Source of the DNA: DASYYE01 sp035946955
Lineage (GTDB): Bacteria; Actinomycetota; Actinomycetes; Streptosporangiales; Streptosporangiaceae
DNA length: 10,425 bases
Direction: 5' to 3'
Assembly: GCA_035946955.1 (NCBI GenBank)
Contig: DASYYE010000422.1
Location: forward strand, 1-10,425
Of this stretch, positions 1 through 6,213 are shown in pieces. A program made the position numbers and the translations under genes. Every line of letters begins with the position of its first letter. Position 1 is the first letter of the stretch. The notes under the pieces are model-generated. The model made no database searches. It saw nothing but the letters and a program-made list of their open reading frames with translations, and was not told the origin of the DNA.

Positions 1-154
1 ACGCCTCGGTGACCTGGAGTCCGGCGCCGTGGCGAGCCTCGTGTCCACCGGGTTCTCCATCGTGTCAGGCGGTCTGGCCTGCATCGCCGGGGCAGTGCTG
101 CTGGCACGGCTGCTCCCAGGGTTCCGCCGCTACAACCGCCAGCGCACCTCTTGA
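1..154 (+). CDS. MFS transporter, C-terminal end (partial)
   Basis: This is the 3' end of a gene that enters from the left; 50 codons are readable in frame from base 2 before TGA at 152-154. The residues include a glycine- and alanine-rich hydrophobic stretch (VSGGLACIAGAVLLARLL) that reads as the last membrane helix, followed by a short basic tail (LLPGFRRYNRQ). The preceding GDLESGAVASL segment and the LP-x-F-RRY ending resemble the C-terminus of actinobacterial DHA3/EntS-like major facilitator exporters, which move small molecules across the cytoplasmic membrane by proton antiport. The substrate cannot be told from so little sequence. The family call rests on this tail alone, so another polytopic transporter family is possible. 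The next gene starts about 60 bp downstream on the same strand, and a candidate promoter overlaps this stop codon. Confidence 0.6.
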   Translation, partial: RLGDLESGAVASLVSTGFSIVSGGLACIAGAVLLARLLPGFRRYNRQRTS

Positions 155-178
155 CACCTGACCCCATTGGTTCACAAT
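151..178 (+). promoter_or_regulatory. Candidate sigma-70-type promoter of the GH9 gene
   Basis: A perfect TTGACA lies at 151-156, overlapping the stop codon of the upstream gene, and CACAAT (four of six matches to TATAAT) lies at 173-178 with a 16-bp spacer. Transcription would begin near 184-187, inside the palindrome at 178-196. The hydrolase would then have its own regulated promoter rather than depend on read-through from the transporter gene. The -35 match is convincing and the -10 match is moderate. Confidence 0.5.
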
Positions 179-196
179 AGTAAGGATTCCTTACTA
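178..196. promoter_or_regulatory. Perfect 19-bp palindrome, candidate operator
   Basis: TAGTAAGGATTCCTTACTA is a perfect inverted repeat: nine-base arms around a single central T (187). It touches the candidate -10 box (173-178) and covers the expected transcription start, a classic position for a repressor. It is AT-rich in an otherwise GC-rich region. The left arm also contains AAGGA (182-186), so it overlaps the only Shine-Dalgarno-like sequence for the possible TTG start at 198. I cannot name the regulator. It does not look like the TGGGAGCGCTCCCA box of CebR, the known cellulase repressor in Streptomyces. An RNA hairpin with a 3-base loop is possible but less likely. Confidence 0.6.
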
Positions 197-215
197 ATTG
201 TCTACAGATGGGTGG

Positions 216-2192
216 ATGATGTTAAAAAGAAACGTATCCAAAGCCAGTCTCACCCGCCGCGGCTTCGTGACCACCTCCGCAGCGGCCGGGGTCGCCGGTG
301 CGGTGGCGCTGCCCCGCCCCGCCGCTGCGAGCACGGAGAAGCCGATGGCCAGTAGCACGCCAGCGTCGCTCGGTCCCCTCCAGGTCTTCACCAACAACGT
401 CGGATACGAGGCAGCCGGCCCGAAGCGGTTCGTCATCGGAGCCGACTCCCCGTCCGCGTCACTACTGCCGTTCAACGTGGTCGACACCACGAGCGGGGCG
501 GTTGCGTTCAGTGGCATGGCGACGTTCGCCGGCCCAGTCGAAGAATGGGCCGCGCAAGCCCACCCGGCCGTCCCGCACAACTACTGGGCAGGCGACTTCT
601 CCGCGCTCACCCGCCCTGGCCAGTACGTCATCGTGGTTCCCGGGGCAGGCGGAACCCCCGGCATCTCCGGCACGTCCTACCCATTCCTGGTGCAGGCCGA
701 CCTGTTCGAGCGCCGCACCCTGTCGCACGTGATCCACTATTTCAAGGGCTCCCGCTGCTCCGGGCAGTTCAACAAGGTCGACTCCCACCTGCCGATCGGG
801 CAGGGCGGCACCAGCCACGTCGACGTCCACGGTGGGTGGTACGACGCCACCGCTGACTTCGGGATCCACTTCAGCCAGGTCTTCCGGGGCCCAGCCGCAC
901 CCTTCCTCATCACGCTGTCCGTGCCGCTGACAGCCTGGGTGCTCTTCGCCTCCTTCGACCAACTCCACAGCCGCAACGACACCGAGCTGACCCAGCTCTG
1001 TAACTGGACACTCGACGAAGCATTCTTCGGGGCGGACTTCCTGGTCCGCATGAAAGCCCCGGACGGCTCCTTCTACAGCTCGATCGACCAGCCCGAGAAC
1101 AACAACCTGTCCCAGCCGGAACCGGCCGAGGCACGTTTCCTCGACGCCACATCGACCCCGAGCGGGTTCGTCCCGACGCAGGTGAGCTTCCGCGAAGGCG
1201 GCGGCACCGCGGTGGCGGCACTGGCCGCAGCCGCCAGGGCAGCCACTGCCTACAGCCTCTCCGGCGACTTCAGCGGTGCCGACTACCTGACGGCCGCCGT
1301 TGACGCGTACACCTACCTCGAGACGCACAACCTCGGGCTCAACAACGGCATCCCGGACAACATCCTCGACGACTGCGAGGTGCTGCTCGCCGCCACTGAG
1401 CTGACCAAGGCCACCAAGAACGACACCTACCGGGTAGCGGCATCCCAGCGTGCCCTGAGCCTGACCGGCCGCCTCACGAGCTGGCAGCACTACCAGAACT
1501 ACTGGCGGGCGGACGCCGGGACCCGGCCGTTCTTCCACCCCAGCAACGCCGGCCTGCCCGTGGTCGCCCTCCTGAACTACCTGCAGATCGCCAGCGCCAC
1601 CGAACACGCGGCGGTACTGGCGGCCGTGCAGAAGTCCCTGGAGTTCGAGCTGTTCACCACGATGGAAGTGACCAACCCGTTCGGCTACGCCCGCCAGTTC
1701 GTGCAGATCGCGAACGGCAGCCGGTTCACGACCTTCTTCTTCCCCCACGACGTCTCGCCCTCCTCACAGCAAGGTGGCTGGTGGCAGGGCGAGAACGCGC
1801 GGATCGCCTCCCTCGCCGCAGCCGCACGGCTGGCTGCCAGTTACACCGGCGACGGCACGTTCGCAGCCCAGTTGCGCAGCTACGCGGCTGACCAGCTGAA
1901 CTGGATCTGCGGCCTCAACCCGTACGCGTCGTGCATGCTCAACGGCTCCGGGCTGAACAGCCCGGGCTACTACGACGCGCTCGGCACCTGGCAGTTCCTG
2001 CCCCACGCCGGCGGCATCAACAACGGCATATGCGGCATGACCACCGAGGGCCGCGGGATCCTGTACGAGCCAGGCTGGCGCACCGACGACTTCCAGAGCG
2101 ACTGGCCGAATGACTGGCGGCGCATGGAGCAGTGGCTGCCCCACTCCACCTGGTTCTTGTACGCCGCGGCGATCGGCGGCGGCACTGCCTGA
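216..2192 (+). CDS. Tat-exported glycoside hydrolase family 9 (probable endoglucanase)
   Basis: Probable secreted beta-glycanase that cleaves beta-1,4-linked glucan by inversion. With the start at 216 it is 658 residues. The N-terminus has a twin-arginine signal peptide: SLTRRGFV with Arg14-Arg15, a hydrophobic region, and a likely cleavage site after PAAA near residue 38. Residues ~50-150 look like the CelD_N immunoglobulin-like domain that often precedes GH9 modules (QVFTNNVGYE at its start). The catalytic module follows to the end. GGWYDATAD (Asp210 and Asp214) aligns with the DAGD motif holding the catalytic base. The C-terminus has WICGLNPYASCMLNGSG and RMEQWLPHSTWFLYAAA, in which Glu638 is the likely catalytic acid. 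There is no carbohydrate-binding module or fibronectin domain. The start is uncertain: ATG at 216 or 219, or TTG at 198 (AAGGA at 182-186) adding six residues. I prefer 216/219 because the candidate promoter would start transcription inside that AAGGA. Exact substrate is unknown, since GH9 also includes exo-glucosaminidases and beta-glucosidases. Confidence 0.9.
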   Translation: MMLKRNVSKASLTRRGFVTTSAAAGVAGAVALPRPAAASTEKPMASSTPASLGPLQVFTNNVGYEAAGPKRFVIGADSPSASLLPFNVVDTTSGAVAFSGMATFAGPVEEWAAQAHPAVPHNYWAGDFSALTRPGQYVIVVPGAGGTPGISGTSYPFLVQADLFERRTLSHVIHYFKGSRCSGQFNKVDSHLPIGQGGTSHVDVHGGWYDATADFGIHFSQVFRGPAAPFLITLSVPLTAWVLFASFDQLHSRNDTELTQLCNWTLDEAFFGADFLVRMKAPDGSFYSSIDQPENNNLSQPEPAEARFLDATSTPSGFVPTQVSFREGGGTAVAALAAAARAATAYSLSGDFSGADYLTAAVDAYTYLETHNLGLNNGIPDNILDDCEVLLAATELTKATKNDTYRVAASQRALSLTGRLTSWQHYQNYWRADAGTRPFFHPSNAGLPVVALLNYLQIASATEHAAVLAAVQKSLEFELFTTMEVTNPFGYARQFVQIANGSRFTTFFFPHDVSPSSQQGGWWQGENARIASLAAAARLAASYTGDGTFAAQLRSYAADQLNWICGLNPYASCMLNGSGLNSPGYYDALGTWQFLPHAGGINNGICGMTTEGRGILYEPGWRTDDFQSDWPNDWRRMEQWLPHSTWFLYAAAIGGGTA

Positions 2193-2207
2193 ACCGGTCC
2201 ACGCACA

Positions 2208-2242
2208 GGGCCCGCGCGAGCCGCCAAGGCCAGCGCGGGCCC
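2208..2242 (+). terminator. GC hairpin terminator after the GH9 gene
   Basis: GGGCCCGCGC at 2208-2217 and its exact complement GCGCGGGCCC at 2233-2242 form a perfect 10-bp stem with a 15-base loop. It begins 15 bases after the GH9 stop codon. There is no U-tract, which is common for actinobacterial hairpin terminators. It probably isolates the hydrolase gene from the signalling cassette. Confidence 0.65.
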
Positions 2243-2439
2243 ACTCGCGACCGACAGCCCAGGCCGCGCATTTGCCGAACAGGCGACCACACCGCCCGGC
2301 AAGTGACCCAGCCCTAGCGCCCCGGATCACAACCGATGGCCCGGGCCGTACGTCTGCAGAGTTGGTGACGGTCCACTCAGCGGGTGGCCTGCGGCTATGA
2401 CAGCTGCCGCGGCGACCGGACTCACCCTGCCATCGGCAA

Positions 2440-2455
2440 TCCCAGATCTCTGGGA
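2440..2455. promoter_or_regulatory. Inverted repeat TCCCAGA-TC-TCTGGGA, possible operator
   Basis: Two perfectly complementary seven-base arms (2440-2446 and 2449-2455) are separated by two bases. The site sits 15 bases upstream of the weak promoter candidate and about 130 bases upstream of the chosen start of the FHA gene. The size and symmetry fit a dimeric activator or repressor site. The assignment rests only on symmetry and position; a chance occurrence is possible. Confidence 0.3.
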
Positions 2456-2470
2456 ACTCCTGCCGTCTCA

Positions 2471-2499
2471 TTGACCCCCACGCGTCAGCTCAGCATTCT
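2471..2499 (+). promoter_or_regulatory. Weak promoter candidate for the FHA/kinase cassette
   Basis: TTGACC at 2471-2476 (five of six matches to TTGACA) is followed after 17 bases by CATTCT at 2494-2499, which matches the -10 consensus at only three positions. It is the best match in the region, but the -10 is poor, so the real promoter could lie elsewhere or use another sigma factor. Confidence 0.25.
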
Positions 2500-2585
2500 C
2501 GACACGCAGGGCCGCCCCCCACGCCTGCCGCGTCTCGGCGGGCAGGGCGGACGAGATGGCTGCACGCAGGCGGAGTGGAGGCGTG

Positions 2586-3638
2586 ATGGCTGGGCGCGGC
2601 AGCATTGTGCGCCGACCGGCGGGAGGGCCGCCGTGGACTCGCGGCCGCAAGGGGTGGGTGGTCGCCGGGGCGGTAGCCGGGACGTGGCTGGTGTTCCTGT
2701 ACCTCTCGGGCTCTGTCGCCGGCGGTTCGGTGCTGCTGGTGCTGGTCGCCGTGCTGGCCGGTTGCTTCGTGGTGGTCATGCGGAGCCTGGGGGTTGGCAG
2801 GGACCACCCCCTGGTGAGGCCGCTGGCGACCCGGCCGTGGCGCGACGGGCGTGATGTGCTCCACGCGGCCCTGCGCCACCTGTCGCAGGTGTTCATCGTC
2901 ATGCCCAACGGCTCGCTGCTCGCACCCAGCGCTATCGAGGTGTGCATGAACCCAGCCGATGTCGAGTCACTCGCGGACCTGATCGACCTGAGCGTGGTGA
3001 ACGCGCACGCGGCCGAGGCGTACGAGGCGGAGGTCGCAGCCTGCTCGGCGCGGAGCACGCCGGGCATCCCGCCGGACGTGAGGGTGGTGGCGGACCCTGA
3101 TGTCCCCGCCGGGCGGTACCGGCTGAAGCAGCTCAGGCGGCAGCCGGTACCGGTCGTGGTGGCCGGCGACCAGATGGCCATGCAGACGCCCGCCAGCCCG
3201 GTGTTCGTGGGCGGGCCAGCGGGCCCGCGGTACGGCGCCGTGGCCGGTCCGGCTTACCCGTTCCACGATGGCTCGACCCGCACCGACCCGGCGATGGCCG
3301 TGACCACGGTGTCCGGTGAGGCGACTGTGTCCGCGCCGGTCACCAACCCACTGCTGAGGCTGGTGACCGCTGGCGACGTCGCCGAGACACGCGTGTCAGG
3401 GGCACGCGCCGGGCGGAGCCAGGCTGCGGAGCTCATGCTCCCCGCCGAGCCCACGGTGTCGCGGGCCCATGCCAGGTTCTCCTGCACAGACGGGCAGTGG
3501 CGCGTCACGGGCCTGGGCCGCAACGGGGTGGTCCTCAACGGCACGCCACTGGCTGGTGAACACGTGGTCCGCGACGGTGACCGCATCCGCTGGGGACAGC
3601 ACCCGGATGCGCTCGAGTCCCGTGTGGAGATCGAGTGA
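2586..3638 (+). CDS. Membrane-anchored FHA protein with FhaA/DUF3662-like region
   Basis: Likely phosphothreonine reader tethered to the cytoplasmic membrane, 350 residues. A basic N-terminus leads to two membrane helices at ~24-44 and ~46-66, so both ends should be cytoplasmic. Residues ~95-182 resemble the N-terminal domain of mycobacterial FhaA (DUF3662): a VMPN-x-(S/L) segment, a NPADVESL helix start, and DVRVVADPDVPAGRYRL, like the VRVxFxxDPDxxxGRFRV pattern of that family. A Pro/Ala/Gly linker (~183-255) follows. The C-terminal FHA domain (~257-345) keeps the phosphate-binding set: GRS at 276-278, SRAHA at 292-296, and NG at 313-314 and 318-319. The start at ATG 2586 has GGAG (2572-2575) and GGAGG (2577-2581) upstream. 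ATG at 2556 would add ten residues and cannot be excluded. It lies 31 bases before the kinase gene, so the two are almost surely co-transcribed and this protein is a natural partner or substrate. The FHA call is strong; the DUF3662-like call is by eye and moderate. Confidence 0.85.
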   Translation: MAGRGSIVRRPAGGPPWTRGRKGWVVAGAVAGTWLVFLYLSGSVAGGSVLLVLVAVLAGCFVVVMRSLGVGRDHPLVRPLATRPWRDGRDVLHAALRHLSQVFIVMPNGSLLAPSAIEVCMNPADVESLADLIDLSVVNAHAAEAYEAEVAACSARSTPGIPPDVRVVADPDVPAGRYRLKQLRRQPVPVVVAGDQMAMQTPASPVFVGGPAGPRYGAVAGPAYPFHDGSTRTDPAMAVTTVSGEATVSAPVTNPLLRLVTAGDVAETRVSGARAGRSQAAELMLPAEPTVSRAHARFSCTDGQWRVTGLGRNGVVLNGTPLAGEHVVRDGDRIRWGQHPDALESRVEIE

Positions 3639-3656
3639 ATCGTTATTTGTCAGCGC

Positions 3657-3663
3657 AAGGGGG
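3657..3663 (+). promoter_or_regulatory. Ribosome-binding site of the DUF4407-kinase gene
   Basis: AAGGGGG lies six bases before ATG 3670. It decides the start: the same frame is open back to 3469 but that stretch lies inside the FHA gene and encodes non-conserved sequence, whereas the protein begins with a proper membrane helix at Met 3670. Confidence 0.75.
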
Positions 3664-3669
3664 TCGGCC

Positions 3670-6213
3670 ATGCCCTGGTTCGTCCTAGTCGGCAGCGCCA
3701 TCGCACTAGGCCTGCTGATCACCTGGATGGTGCGCACCGGTTTCCTGCTGCGCTGCGCGGGCGTGGACCCGGCGTTCATCCGGACGGCGCCCGACGGGGT
3801 CCGCTACACGTCCATGGGCGCCATCGTGCTGCTGACCGCGACCGCGGCCACGGCCTCGCTCACGATGGCCCTGTCGCTCGTCTTCCCCGGGCACGGCTGG
3901 CTGCGGTTCCTGCCAGCGGGCCTGTTGTGGGGCGCGATCGTGCTCAACTTCGACCGCTGGATCGTCAGCAGCATCGACTACGGCCCGCTCACGGCCGAGG
4001 AGACCGCCCCCGGCCGCCAGGCGCGGACCGGCACCAAGGCAGTGCACTTCTGCGTCCGATTCACCATGGCGGCCCTGGTGGGCCTGGTGATCAGCGAGCC
4101 CATCGTGCTGGCCGTGTTCGGGCCTGAGATCAACCAGCAACTGACCACCCAGCACGTCTCCGACGTCGCCCAGCAGACCGCGCAGATCAACGCGGAGACC
4201 AGCCGCCAGGTGGCAGCGCTGGCCCAGCCGGTGACCGCGGCGGCCAGGGCACTGGCGACCGCTACCCACAACGCGAATACTGCCCACAAGATCTACATCT
4301 GCGAGCTCACGGGCAACTGCCACCTCCCCCAGGGTGAGGTCACCGGCGTGCCCGGGCTGGGGCCGCAGACCACCCAGGACTTCCAGACATGGCAGCGCAC
4401 CGTGGCGGAGCAGCAGAAGGCACAGCGTGCCCTCGACAGCGCCACCGCCGCACAGAAGCAGCAGGCGGCCGCCTTGCACGCACACGCACGTCAGGAGATC
4501 GCCGCCGCCACGGCGAAGATCAACGCCAACAACGGGCTGCTGGCCCGCGAGCGCGCCCTGGACACCCTCAGCAGCCAGAACCCCGGGTTCCTGCTGCGCC
4601 GGGTGCTGCTGTGGCTGGCCCTGATGTTCATCGACCTGGTGCCGGTCCTGCTCAAGACCTTCTCCCCGCCGACTCTGGCCGACCACCTGCAGCGCGCGGC
4701 CGCGGTCAAAGTGGCGCGCAACGCGATGTCCGACGCTGCCGCCGACAGCGACCACCAAAGCCAGAAGCTGTCGGTGACCCGGACCCACGACCTGCACTAC
4801 CACGATCTGGCGACACAAGCCCAGTACAGCCGCCGCCTGGTGGCGGCCGGTGTCATCGCCACGCCGCCCACCGGCCCCGGAGTCACCTCGCCCAGTGGCT
4901 CCGCATCTCTTGGCCCCCTACCGAATGGCCACACACCCACTGGCCACGCACCCAATGGCCACACCGGGACGAACGGCCAGCACAGCGCGGGACTCAGCAG
5001 CGCCGCTGCGGGTGACGCCGGGGTGGGCGCCGCCGGCCTGAGTGCCGCCGGCCTGGGCGGCACTGGCCTGGGCAGCGCCAACCTGCAGAGCGCCGGCCTG
5101 GGCCGCGGGGGCGCCCAGGCCGGGTGGGTGGTTGGCGGCCGCTGGCTGGTCCGGCGGCCGCTCACCGACATGCCGCACTCGGGCCGGGTTCCGTTCGTCG
5201 CCAACGACCTGCACGGCGAGTACCCGTTCGAGGTGGTGGTCAAGGTCATCGCGCCGCCGCCGCGGGCTGCCGGGGGCCAGGCGCTCAAGGAGCGCCGGCA
5301 CGCCCAGATGGAGATGTCACTGCCGCTTGGGCACGTGCACGACAACATCGCCGAGGTACTGGACTGCGACCTCGACCCGGACCACGGTTTCTACATCGTG
5401 ACGAGGCTGTACCCGGCCACGCTGGAACAACACCTGCTGGCCGCGACCGAGCAGGACTCCCTCACGGTCGGCGGTGTGCTGGAGGTCGCGGTGCAGATCC
5501 TGGCCGGGCTGCGGGCCGCCTGGGGCCGTGGCTTCGTCCACCTCGACCTCAAGCCGGCCAATGTGGCGCTGACTGCCGAGGGCACCGTCAAGCTGATCGA
5601 CTTCGGCCTGGCCCAGCAGTACGAGCGGGCCAACGGCGGCAATGACACGACCACGATGGCGCGCTTCACCCCGTTCTACGCCCCGCCCGAGCAGATGGAA
5701 CGGCTCGACTCCACCTGGATCAGCCGTGACGCGGACATCCGCGCGCTGGGAGCCGTCATCTACCGCATGCTCACCGGCTACCCTCCCCTGTTCCGGGAGG
5801 CACGCGCACTCGGGCTGGTCGACGCCGCCGGCCACTACGAGTCCTACACCGACATCAAGCGCCTCCTCGCCACGGTGGAGCCGGTCCCGGTCGCCGAACT
5901 CATCACCTACGTGCCGGAGGACCTGGACATGCTCGTGCGCCAGTGGCTGCGGACCGACCCGCGCATGCGCTGCCCCGGCACGCCCAGGACCATGGCCGAA
6001 CGCGCCTGGCTGCAGCTGACCGCAGTGGCCGAACGCGTCAGCACCGGCCCGGAGGCCGGCTTCCTGGCCGGCCCACGGGTGGTCCACGAGCCACAGCTCG
6101 CCCACCTGAGCGAACAGTGGCGCCCCCGCACCGACGGTCAGTGGCGTGGGTTCACCAGGTCAGGGGACACGTTGGACGCCGCCACGACGGACCCGGGGGC
6201 AGCCCACCCATGA
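3670..6213 (+). CDS. DUF4407 membrane sensor fused to Ser/Thr protein kinase
   Basis: Predicted transmembrane kinase of 847 residues. An extra helix (~3-23) precedes a DUF4407 module (~25-345): RCAGVDPAFIR, helices at ~50-72, ~79-97, ~129-150 and ~308-330, with family-typical IVLNFDRWIVSS, LVISEPIVLAVFGPEI and FIDLVPVLLKTFSPP. Between helices 4 and 5 lies an Ala/Gln-rich coiled-coil-like stretch (~155-305) with Cys211 and Cys217. Basic loops 22-30 and 95-130 put this stretch outside and the C-terminus inside. Residues ~395-485 are a low-complexity linker with short repeats. The kinase (~487-790) has Lys525 (VVVKV), a likely alpha-C Glu (541 or 548), HLDLKPAN (His624, catalytic Asp626, Asn631), DFG at 644-646, APPE at 671-674, Asp689 in DIRALG, and three adjacent threonines (660-662) in the activation segment. 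Oddities: Leu replaces Arg in HRD, and no GxGxxG loop is visible. A basic tail follows. It should phosphorylate Ser/Thr; targets are inferred to be the neighbouring FHA proteins or itself. Confidence 0.9.
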   Translation: MPWFVLVGSAIALGLLITWMVRTGFLLRCAGVDPAFIRTAPDGVRYTSMGAIVLLTATAATASLTMALSLVFPGHGWLRFLPAGLLWGAIVLNFDRWIVSSIDYGPLTAEETAPGRQARTGTKAVHFCVRFTMAALVGLVISEPIVLAVFGPEINQQLTTQHVSDVAQQTAQINAETSRQVAALAQPVTAAARALATATHNANTAHKIYICELTGNCHLPQGEVTGVPGLGPQTTQDFQTWQRTVAEQQKAQRALDSATAAQKQQAAALHAHARQEIAAATAKINANNGLLARERALDTLSSQNPGFLLRRVLLWLALMFIDLVPVLLKTFSPPTLADHLQRAAAVKVARNAMSDAAADSDHQSQKLSVTRTHDLHYHDLATQAQYSRRLVAAGVIATPPTGPGVTSPSGSASLGPLPNGHTPTGHAPNGHTGTNGQHSAGLSSAAAGDAGVGAAGLSAAGLGGTGLGSANLQSAGLGRGGAQAGWVVGGRWLVRRPLTDMPHSGRVPFVANDLHGEYPFEVVVKVIAPPPRAAGGQALKERRHAQMEMSLPLGHVHDNIAEVLDCDLDPDHGFYIVTRLYPATLEQHLLAATEQDSLTVGGVLEVAVQILAGLRAAWGRGFVHLDLKPANVALTAEGTVKLIDFGLAQQYERANGGNDTTTMARFTPFYAPPEQMERLDSTWISRDADIRALGAVIYRMLTGYPPLFREARALGLVDAAGHYESYTDIKRLLATVEPVPVAELITYVPEDLDMLVRQWLRTDPRMRCPGTPRTMAERAWLQLTAVAERVSTGPEAGFLAGPRVVHEPQLAHLSEQWRPRTDGQWRGFTRSGDTLDAATTDPGAAHP
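4924..4968 (+). repeat. 15-bp tandem repeat (three units) in the kinase linker
   Basis: Three imperfect 15-bp units at 4924-4938, 4939-4953 and 4954-4968 share the core TGGCCAC and encode NGHTP, TGHAP and NGHTG. A fourth, degraded unit (TNGQH) follows. They form the first half of the linker between membrane module and kinase domain. Repeats of this kind commonly vary in number between strains. Confidence 0.75.
5017..5106 (+). repeat. Six pentapeptide-like units in the kinase linker
   Basis: Residues 450-479 of the kinase read as six consecutive five-residue units: AGVGA, AGLSA, AGLGG, TGLGS, ANLQS, AGLGR. The A-(N/G)-L-x-x pattern echoes pentapeptide-repeat proteins, but glycine mostly replaces the usual Asp/Asn and six units are too few for a full coil of that fold. 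It is more probably a flexible or weakly structured spacer. The codons vary, so it is a protein-level repeat more than a DNA-level one. Confidence 0.6.

Larger units (their letters stand above)
2243..2585. other. Intergenic region upstream of the FHA/kinase cassette
   Basis: About 340 bases between the GH9 terminator and the first cassette gene. No open frame here has convincing coding character or similarity I recognise; the overlapping frames on both strands read as arginine/proline-rich noise. It contains a spaced inverted repeat at 2440-2455, a weak promoter candidate at 2471-2499, and the ribosome-binding region 2572-2581. I see no RNA gene or mobile-element remnant. Confidence 0.5.

Noticed and set aside
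462..1748. Long minus-strand open frame of 428 codons opposite the GH9 gene
   Set aside because: It reads as Gly/Val/Glu/Arg-rich noise without domains, and lies wholly antisense to a gene with clear GH9 motifs. Such frames are expected in GC-rich DNA.
2338..2347. GGCCCGGGCC palindrome in the intergenic region
   Set aside because: A ten-base GC palindrome is common by chance in DNA of this composition and has no positional support.
2384..2854. Plus-strand frame of 156 codons starting in the intergenic region
   Set aside because: Arg/Gly-rich low-quality sequence that runs into the FHA gene in another frame; no ribosome-binding site or domain.
3469..3669. N-terminal extension of the kinase frame into the FHA gene
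   Set aside because: It overlaps the conserved FHA domain in another frame, and a good ribosome-binding site plus a membrane helix define the start at 3670.
3706..4818. Minus-strand frame of 370 codons opposite the DUF4407 region
   Set aside because: Gly/Arg/Gln/His-rich composition without motifs, wholly antisense to a recognisable domain.
4924..4968. Short regular repeats as a CRISPR-like array
   Set aside because: Units are contiguous, 15 bp long, in frame and coding; there are no spacers.
5317..6105. Minus-strand frame of 262 codons opposite the kinase domain
   Set aside because: It has no recognisable motif and mirrors the kinase coding sequence.
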